Source of the DNA: Hofstenia miamia
Taxonomy: Eukaryota > Xenacoelomorpha > Acoela
DNA: 64,000 bases
Direction: 5' to 3'
Assembly (NCBI GenBank): GCA_004352715.1
Contig: SCFE01000064.1
Span: forward strand, 1,277,315 to 1,341,314
A model generated the notes under the pieces. That model searched no databases, was not told the origin of the DNA, and was given only the letters and a program-made list of their open reading frames with translations. The position numbers and the translations under genes were made by a program. Below are positions 50,701 through 61,300 of this stretch, piece by piece (within the stretch, counting starts at the first letter, position 1; every line of letters begins with the position of its first letter).

Positions 50701-53700
50701 NNNNNNNNNNNNNNNNNNNNNNNNNNNNNNNNNNNNNNNNNNNNNNNNNNNNNNNNNNNNNNNNNNNNNNNNNNNNNNNNNNNNNNNNNNNNNNNNNNNN
50801 NNNNNNNNNNNNNNNNNNNNNNNNNNNNNNNNNNNNNNNNNNNNNNNNNNNNNNNNNNNNNNNNNNNNNNNNNNNNNNNNNNNNNNNNNNNNNNNNNNNN
50901 NNNNNNNNNNNNNNNNNNNNNNNNNNNNNNNNNNNNNNNNNNNNNNNNNNNNNNNNNNNNNNNNNNNNNNNNNNNNNNNNNNNNNNNNNNNNNNNNNNNN
51001 NNNNNNNNNNNNNNNNNNNNNNNNNNNNNNNNNNNNNNNNNNNNNNNNNNNNNNNNNNNNNNNNNNNNNNNNNNNNNNNNNNNNNNNNNNNNNNNNNNNN
51101 NNNNNNNNNNNNNNNNNNNNNNNNNNNNTTTGATTAAATTGAAAGTTTACTATTAAAAATATATTAATCATTACCAGCCCAATATATATATATATAATAT
51201 CTCTGTTGTACTATGTAATTTTCATTTTTGAGGTACAAAATGGGAATGACTTCCTATTTTCCATAGTACAAAATGGGAATTTTCCAAAATGGGAATGACT
51301 TCCTATTTTCCATAGTACAAAATGGGAATTTTCATTCCAAATAAACATAGCAACTCATGTACAGTTGTGTTTTAGAGTACACACAGTAGATGCCATATTT
51401 GTCAAAAAAATTTGAAAATACATTTTCATGACTACTTTATGGTTTGGCAATTTTCCCATTATGAACAGATTGAAATAAATATCACCCGTTTTGTATATGT
51501 TTTAGATAAAATATGAATGTGTCGTTGTCAGACAATTAGTTGTTGCAGCAATTTGACACTTTGCCAACGTCTGTTAAAGGTACATTGCTTTTTGATATAT
51601 ATGATTTGCATTTTAGGGATTAGATTCGCAGAAACCAGTTGAGAACCGAGACGCATCTTCTACAAAATTAAATGCAAGAGCTTTGTTAAGAAAAAATACT
51701 CGATTTACACATGAATCGAAAACGTCAAAAACAGGTTAATGAACAATCGGAAAATCCACATAGGTCGAAATCAAAGTCATCAATGAGACAATATAAAATG
51801 TCACGTAGATCAATAGCTAAAGCTTCAAAAACTGTGCGAAAGTTTGATTCTTTAAAAATGTGCCTGAAGTGCCATAAATCAGTTTCAGATATGCGCCACC
51901 ACATAATGAGATATCATGGCGATCTGCCAAATGAGGTGCTTGCGCTTCTAAAGGATTTTTATAGATGTAAAAAACTGAAAAAAGTTTTCTGTTGCAAAAA
52001 TTGCAAGAGATAGTTTGCAAATGCTAGTGGGTATAAAACACAGTTTGAATGTAATGTAAGCGATTTTGAAAAAAATTAAAAATGGAGTAGAATTTGTAGA
52101 AATGCCTTACTGGTTTAGAAATCATTTTTATTTGAAGGTTCCAAAGAATTTAATTACATCATTGAATAATTTTAAGGAAAACATCAAAAAAAACTTTTGC
52201 GTCGTGGTGTTGCTAAGCTTACCTCAAAATACATTATTGGTACCAAGCTAGAAAACTTTATCATTGATTGTTTTGTGAAAACGTCCAAAAATGATAAGTT
52301 ACTCTCTGTTGTCCATGAGCATAAACAAAAATAATTCGTTCAAATGCAGTACTGTTATTCTACATTTGTCAAAACTCTTAAGTTTTATTGACTATATTGA
52401 CATAAATTGTCGTAATCTTAAGATTGATGTGAAATCGTTTAAAAGATTTCTGATAGAAATGTGTGCTGATTTTTCAAAAAATGCCTCAAGAGAATGCGTA
52501 CAGTTTAAACAAACAAAGTTTGCTGAAGTTCCATCTTTGCAAAATATGAGATTTGTTGCAAATAAAATTGAAATTCATTTAAATAATTAATTGAATAGAA
52601 AAGTTCGCATGAAGTTTGCTGATTTACAAGCAATGATATTTTTTAGCATTCAAGAGACAATTGAATTGTCGCGCTGGACCACTACTTTTGTTAACGTGGG
52701 ATGAGTTAGAGCAAATAAAGGCTGGCAACATTGTAGTAAAAACGGAGCATAAAACCGGATGAAAATATCCTATTCAAATCTCATTAACATCTACCCAAAT
52801 TTTGCTTTTGGAAGTATTAAAAGAAGAATTCAAACAAAATTTAACAAAAGTATACTCTTAGTATTCGGTAACAAAAGTGGCAACCCATTATCGACAATGG
52901 CTAAAGAAATCAATGAAATGATTAAAAGCAACTTCCCACAAACTGCAAAGTACAAATATAACTCTAATTCCACAAGAAAATTTTTTGAAAAGCAAATTCT
53001 ATCAAACAAGGATGTTAATGAAAGCTTGAAAAAAGCCCATCTAAAGGTCATAGTCAGTTTGTCGCTGAATATGTAGAGAACACAATTGTTGACTTAACAA
53101 ATCACGTAAACTTACAACGAATATAATCTTGAGGATATGGATTCTGAAGATAAAGAACGTAGGAAATTTATCAAATCTTTGAATACCTTTAGATCTTGCT
53201 GGACTGATAGTGAAAAAAACATGTTAAAATTGTTCGAAAAAGTCCCGTTTGATATAGTGGTAACAAAAAAATATGTTAAAAATATTTTGGAGCAAAATAA
53301 AAGAAGCTTCAATGAGGCTATGTTAGCAAAAGTTTATATGAAAATTCGAGGTGCATTGAAAAGTTTGTAGGGGCATTAATTTTTGTATTTAGTCATATAA
53401 ACGTTTGTTATGTTCAAAATCGTTTTTTTAATTTTGTAAAACAAGCAAAATTATTTTAGAAAAACCGTATACAAAATGGGAAGTATTCAATAAATCATAC
53501 AAAATCATACAAAATGGGAGGTATTTATAAACCCAAGGTACATAATGAGAGATATATGTATATTGATATATATATATATATACATATATCTCACTATTTG
53601 TTCACTCTTACATAAATACCTCGCTTTTTGTTGCAATTTCATATATATCTCGTTTTTTAAAACTTTTGCACATATATCTCGCCTTTTGTAAATTTTACCA

Positions 53701-55349
53701 AAAATATTTACTTCCAAAAATGTACTTTTCATAGATTTATTCATGATTTGAATGTGAATGATTTTGTGTGATACCCTAGAATAGCCTTAAAACATGTTGC
53801 TACTATTAAATAATATAATTTAGCCTATGTGAAAAATATCAAATGAGTTAAATTTAAATACCTCTGGTCTTTTAAGCCCTTGATAGTTTTTAACAAGTTT
53901 ACTGGCATGACTATGATTTTTACTCTAAAATGTCACAATTTCACCTATAATGGCAAATTCCAATTCGCGAATTTGAGTACTTCAAACTCGAAATTCGATT
54001 TTGAAAGTTAAATTCTCAGACCCCTAATATATATATATAATTCAATATTTCAAAATTAAATTTAGTTTCGAGAACAAAACAGTGGAAGATGCACTTACAG
54101 ACGTGATTGAAGAATAGGATAGCAAACATTTTTGATAAATAGCTTGAAGACGATTTGCATGTCGCGATGCTAATCCATTTGGGGCTCCTAATTGTAGAGC
54201 AACACGTTCCCAGCGATTTTTCGTAGAAACAAGTTCAAATCCGCCTAATTTCGATACAATCTTTAGAAGTGCTGGTAAATCGACTTCTAGACCAGAGAGA
54301 GTAGGTGGTTGCAGCAATTCAACTCCGGTAAATGCTAGATGTCGTTGAATTAATAGCCACTGTCTTGTATTTGGCCCCATTCGAGAATAAATACGACTGA
54401 TATATTGAATATCTGTGGAAAACCTCTGTTCTTCTTTCACCTATTAAATAATTGAATAATATAAGATAGATAAACTCAAAACCTTAGCCAAAGGTATTCG
54501 ATAGGGAAGAGTGATTTTGCAGATGCCTGATTTTTTAGTTGAAGGAAGAATTGATCGTATGTAATTGACAGGATTAGAAACTTCCGATTTATTTGGCTGA
54601 AAATCAAGTGTAGGTGGTTCTTTGGAAATTGGAGATTTCACTATTTCAGTTTTTGGGGGTACAATAGTAACATTAACATCTGACATATGAGAGGAAGAAT
54701 TTTTTGAAGGCACAGGAGAATGATGATCCGTCTGAACTGCGATATCTTCAACCTTCAAAATTATGTCATGGAAATATAATTGTCCATTATAAAAAAATTA
54801 ATAAATAATAAGAATTTCTTTTCACGAGACTTAAACTAATCTTTTACAAATATATACATACATATAANNNNNNNNNNNNNNNNNNNNNNNNNNNNNNNNN
54901 NNNNNNNNNNNNNNNNNNNNNNNNNNNNNNNNNNNNNNNNNNNNNNNNNNNNNNNNNNNNNNNNNNNNNNNNNNNNNNNNNNNNNNNNNNNNNNNNNNNN
55001 NNNNNNNNNNNNNNNNNNNNNNNNNNNNNNNNNNNNNNNNNNNNNNNNNNNNNNNNNNNNNNNNNNNNNNNNNNNNNNNNNNNNNNNNNNNNNNNNNNNN
55101 NNNNNNNNNNNNNNNNNNNNNNNNNNNNNNNNNNNNNNNNNNNNNNNNNNNNNNNNNNNNNNNNNNNNNNNNNNNNNNNNNNNNNNNNNNNNNNNNNNNN
55201 NNNNNNNNNNNNNNNNNNNNNNNNNNNNNNNNNNNNNNNNNNNNNNNNNNNNNNNNNNNNNNNNNNNNNNNNNNNNNNNNNNNNNNNNNNNNNNNNNNNN
55301 NNNNNNNNNNNNNNNNNNNNNNNNNNNNNNNNNNNNNNNNNNNNNNNNN

Positions 55350-55390
<41 letters not shown>

Positions 55391-58300
55391 AGTCTAAATC
55401 ATACCTGTGAAATGGATATAGTGGAGGGTGCAATTGAACAGCTAGTGGCTTCTGCAATGCTGTTATCAACATACTGAGAAGGAACTATTGATCTTTTAAG
55501 AGGACTTAGTGTGGATGGTTTATGCTGTTTTGAATTGCACTTGCATTTTGATTTAGAGGGCGAAGGCAAGAAATTTACAGGAGGATGTCGGGGAGATTCT
55601 GTGGATTGAGATATAATTCCATTACTAATAGACTGAAAAGGAAAAGAAGCATTGTTCAAGTTTGATGGAGGAGGAATTGTGGGAGGGGGATTATGCAAAA
55701 GTGAATTGGAAAAACCTGATAATGTATTATGAGAAGACTGCAAAAAGGGCATCATTGTTGAATCATACACAGGCCAATCAACTGAAGGATACTGATATCT
55801 AAATGGATTTAAAGAAAGAGGATTACATGAATAGGGATATGCTTGAGAAGGCATCTGAAAAGGATATAAAGATGATGATGGAAAAAATGTCGATGAAGAA
55901 GAATTAAATTGATTTCTGCAAGGTTCGTAAAATGAAGATACTGGATACATATTTGGAACGTTTCTCTGAAAATTTGGAACTGTAGAACTCGAAACGAAGT
56001 TACAGCCGGACTAAAAATACCGACATAATATATATCATTGCAAATACAAAAAATTTAATAAACACAAAACATCTCTTATCAATTGATTAGTTGTTAGTCT
56101 TTTACAAAAATAGATAAAATATATCAAAGATATGCAACTATGAATTTTTGACAAATGTGAGTTATCCAGAAAGTCTACTAATTTCAAAATGTCTTTAGTA
56201 TTGATTCATCTTTATGAAACTGGCTTATACAAATATAATATGAAAAAGTAGACAACAATATAATCTGGAGACCAACCAATGAGGTATAAAAATTGCCACG
56301 TTCACGAAGTAAATGTACTATAATCACCTCTTATAAATAAACAATCTTAAAATAGCAGCAAATGTCAGTTTATTAATAAATATTTTTATGTGCAACCATA
56401 TTTTATTACAAAAGCTAATAATTTAAAGTACATAATATTTAAAAATATTAAAATTTATAATTCACAGAACAGCATTGTTAAATCTTACAAATGTATAATA
56501 CCCAATTTTTCATTGTTCATAGAAATACAAAGAATGACTTGCGCAGCTCCTATAGCACGCTTCGAGAAGACTGAAAACATTGAAATACATGTCAATTATA
56601 AATAACTCAACCCTGTCAAATCTAATTAATCGAAAAGCCTGAACTCAACGAAATGTCATCTAGGCAATCGAACTTAAATAACTTTGACAAATGAGAGTCA
56701 TATGTAGGTTAAAAAGTTAGTTTATTCACTGCAATATGCTATGGCATAGTAGAGCAAGATAAATATAATATTTGAGGATCAGGATAACGCTAACACCAAT
56801 TCAGAAATACATTTAAAATGGAGTGCTACATTGACAATACATTAAAAGAACTGCAAGTGATCAGCTACAAGATTAAATAAGAATTATGTTATCAATAACC
56901 AAAATGATATATAAATACAAACGCTAAAAAAATTAATAGAAAATTAAATATTTAACCCTCTAATGCACTGTAGTTGCAAATTTGCAACTTTAGTGAAATC
57001 CATGAGGAATTTTTATATTGTACTTATTCGGAGCAAAAACGTAATGCCTCACACACACCATTGGCAAACTAAACACACACCATTTGGAATATAGACAATC
57101 TTGAAAATGAAATATTAGTTTTGGCAGTCATAAATAGGCATATTTTGATTTTCTAAAAATACAAAAATCGGCATTTTTGGAAATATTTTACAATGACTCA
57201 AATTAGAGAAACTAAAAAAATATTCCAATACTCAGAGAAAAGTAAAGCCAGGGGCACAATCATTTTGAATGCATTTAGACTTGCTAGCTGCTAAATTCAA
57301 TCAACAAAGAAAATTGCAAATTTGCATCTCGTATGTAGGCGATCATATCAATCAATCCTAGAAGTGTATATTTACAAAAGGCTTCCCATCCATTGTAATT
57401 GAATAGCAATGACTTGATAAGGGCTCATTTAGTAGTTTTAACATTTTCAAAACAATTTTATGAATGTAATCAATTTGCAACTTTTGACACCCCTAATGCC
57501 CGGAGTTGCAAATATGCAAACCAAAATAGAAAAACTAGTGAAATCTTAACATACTCANNNNNNNNNNNNNNNNNNNNNGAATAGCAATGACTTGATAAGG
57601 GCTCATTTAGTAGTTTTAACATTTTCAAAACATTTTATGAATGTAATCAATTTGCAAGTTTTGACACCCCTAATGCCCGTAGTTGCAAATATGCAAACCA
57701 AAATAGAAAAACTAGTGAAATCTTAACATACTCAATTCAATGATGAAACATTATTTTTATGGTCCCTTGATGTACGAAAAACAAAACATAATTTTTGAAT
57801 ATATATTGTGTGCTTCGTCACAAAAGGGTTAAGCTTGATAAACTGATTAAAAATACATTTACAGCCATCAACCTATTGTAGTTGCAAAAACGCGGCACTG
57901 TTTTATGTAGAGCAATGTAATATATGGCATGGGACAACGGAATCATTTTTTCTATTTAAAATACACATGCAGTGATTCGGATAACTTAATGCATCCGAAA
58001 TAACCTAACACATGACAATCATGCTTTCACATTGGACTATATTACATACCGAGGAAATGGAGGACATTACATGCTCTTGTGAAACAGTGGCAGTGCTGCG
58101 GAGAGGGCAAGAAGTACTAGAATTTGACAGTCGGAAATCATCACTACCTGTTTTGTTATCGTTTGGTCTGTCGTCAGAAAGTTCACCGATGGGTGATGTT
58201 GCACAATCAACCAGACTTTTTTTCGTAACCTCCGGTTGTTTAGTAAGAGAAGCAACACTGAACAAACTGCTTACACCTTTAGAAGTTGTAGAAGTACTAC

Positions 58301-61300
58301 GAGGAATTTTGCCATTTCCTAATACTTTTGGAATTTTACAGGGAGGCGGTTGAATTGAAGTAATTTGCTTAATGAGTATTGGTTTTGAAACAGTTGTTGT
58401 AATAACTGGATCGGAATGAGGCTTTGGTGCTATTCTTCTAAGCTTATTGTCAACTTTGTCAATTATTTTAACTAAATTATTTGACTGTTTTTCAGAATGA
58501 ACATTTGAGTTACGAGTTGTTCGTAAATCTGGTTTGACAACTGGCGTATCTGATATTGTTCTAGATGGTAGAATCGGCCTTTCGCGTTTAAGAGGTGGGA
58601 ATGTAGAAAATTTAGATGCAGTTTTTATGGATAAAATAGCAGGTATTTGATCTTTTGAAACGGGTTGATGAATCATTTGAGCAGTGCCTTCCTTATCCAA
58701 AGAATCACTTCTTTTGATAAAAGTATTATTTGATTGTAATGCAGTTCCTAAAGAAGTTCAAGTAAAAGAACGCTGATGAAAATTATTCTTATTTAGAAAA
58801 TTTTTAATAAGTGTGTAAACAAATCGTTGCCACATTTCGTATTTAATGATCAGACAATGAGTATCGTTCAAAATTGCTATTATTTACAAATGGTAAATTC
58901 TAGGGAATGAAATTACACTAACAAGAAAAGCAAATGTCTTTACATTAGAAAATATATTCGATTGAAATTACAAGGATTATTAAAGTCGCAAATATTTCGT
59001 TTGTTTGCTGAAAACAAATATTTCTCTATATAATTTTAATAATTTGTCTCGAAATTTTCCTGAAAAGTTTAAGTTCAAATTTTATGCTTAACTGGAGTAT
59101 ATTTTATAAATAGACACGGCGTAGACAGTTTCCTATGCTTTCACAACTATTAACAGCATATACTTGTAAAGTATTACTAAAAAAGTCTAGGACGGGCTGT
59201 ATTAATTTATAAATTCAGCCCACCCAGAGGCCTTCAATTTCAAAAGCCTTGACTAAGGCCTACTTGTATCTCGCAAACTGTGTTTTTACTTGAATTTTCC
59301 TCGCAGACTTTTATCCACAGGCCTGTTCCAGCTATTTATATCACAGCTCGCTTTGTGCTTGTACAAATATTTACAATTTTCAACAATTCCATATTTAAGG
59401 CATCTGCGAAATTCTGACTGTTTTCGCTTACCAATAATGGTGATATTCAACTATTTCTGTGGATATATCAACAATATTAAGCATAATAAATAAATTCTAA
59501 ATAAAATTAAACAAGTATATCGCAACCACATTATGAAATTTATGTAGAGCAAATATTTTATTGGTCAGAATAGCAACCAAACAATATCAAATATATTTCG
59601 CGATATCCTAAAATAGCAGCAGATTAGGTACACAATTTGCATGGGAACATGCTCTTCTAATAATCTCAATTGGTGATTTTGCTTAAAGCTTATGTAAACT
59701 ATGCTCGAAACATTATTGTTAACTGGGTTGATATATGCCGAAAATTATCATGGCCGTCGCCCAAATGTGTCCCGCAAAATGTGTTTCTTGCTTGAATTTT
59801 GGACTCATTTTGTCTGAAATAAAAGTAAAGCAGGCGAGCCAATTAACTTAGATGAGAATAAATTGGAAAAGCTGATAAGGAGATATTTTTGCTCAGATAG
59901 TCTGTCACATTGAATTGGTAGAACCGTGAATTATTTGAGCATCGTGTGGTAGGTAGCACACATTGAAAAGAAAACTAAATGTAGACGTACATAATTACAA
60001 CTACCAGATTGTGTGTAGATTTTATCTCGGCGCCTTGTACCAATGTTATTTCGTACAATCAGCGGGCCGACTTTTCAAGCAATAACCGCGGCCCGACTCG
60101 CGGCCAGCTCTGGTTTGCATATTATAGTCAGTATTGAGAAATCTTATTGTCATTGAAATTAACTCGATTTAAACCTACATCAATATATAAGTATTTTTAC
60201 ACAAACTGCATAAATGAAAGAAAATCAAATTATTTCGAGTACTTGTTTTCTACAGTCACTAGACGAAAAAAATAGTCAATAATTGCATCAAACATATTTA
60301 TATATAAAGTAGTGTAAAGACAAATACTTCATTTTTTATTAAGTGAATTATTTCAAAAATACAGCACAATAATTTACTATGGCCACAGCGTATCTATATA
60401 TAGTCATCTACATTTTCGTATACTTTATATAGCAGAGTGCAATATCAATGGAGCGGTAAAAGCTGCCACAAGGAGATGCAGCACAGGGCAGGGATTGTGT
60501 TCGCATAAACGTGCTTGCAATTAATTATAACTCTTAGATTGGATTTAACAGATACACTGTGGCCAGGGGAATTTTGGTGTGGATACGCTGTGGCCACATT
60601 ATTCACAAGGGTCAAGGGCCACATATATATTTATAATCAAAAATTACCATACAGAACCAATTCTGATAAAAATTTTGATACAGTAATATCGAGAACTTTG
60701 CTGCTCTCACTAACAGGTACAGTTGTTGAAGGTATTTTTTCAGGTGACAGAGTAGATTCTTTGATGCTAATCGAAAATGAATTAAAATTTAATATATCAA
60801 AAATTACTTTGCATTTTTAACGGAGGGCCGCTTTAATTCTTTAGATATACGCTTTATTGGTTTTCTAGGTTTGACACGATTCCCTGTTTTAGAAGAATCC
60901 TAAAACTTAAAGTAAGTGCAATTGAATTTTATATGAAAATACTTTTAAAGACAAATTAATGGCTTTCTTCAAAAGTTGTTGATCTTCCCAGTCAGCATAT
61001 TGACTATGAATTTTTCTAGAGGCTGATCGTTTCCTTAAATTGATCTTGTTTTTCTTGATCTTTTTAACGCACGTTGTAGCAGCAACATTCTTGTGAACAC
61101 GCCTACGTAAATTCTTTAGATTGCGTAATGTACATTTTCGCGGTTGTGGTCTTGAAGTATCATTAGCATTTCTCACATTGGATTTAAGGGAATCTTTTAG
61201 AGCCCACCGCAATTGCTCCTCCTCATCAAATTCGACAAAAGGATTCACCTAAACAGCAATAAAATTCAAAATAAATGATACTCATTTGAAGAATTCTCAC

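Larger units (their letters stand above)
51197..53557 (+). mobile_element. YR transposon family 2, copy B (best copy, about 2.36 kb)
   Basis: The 5' end reads ATATCTCT (51197-51204) and the 3' end AGAGATAT (53548-53555). Each abuts a TA-rich tract. Next to the 5' end is the 14-base word TTGTACTATGTAAT (51206-51219), identical to 7691-7704 in family 1. A 49-bp unit built on the near-palindrome AAAATGGGAA-tgac-TTCCTATTTT is repeated in tandem (51237-51334). Near the 3' end, TACAAAATGGGA-like motifs recur (53471-53520), the last ending TACATAATGAGAGATATAT. A broken gene with zinc finger, recombinase and SANT-like tail lies between. It sits inside a JARID2 intron. Confidence 0.7.

Noticed and set aside
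51571-51616. Possible 37-nt intron (GTACATT...TTTTAG) in the YR family 2 leader
   Set aside because: The splice does not restore the downstream frame in copy A or B, so I did not include it.
58012-58353. 113-codon plus-strand frame
   Set aside because: It is the antisense shadow of JARID2 exon 5.
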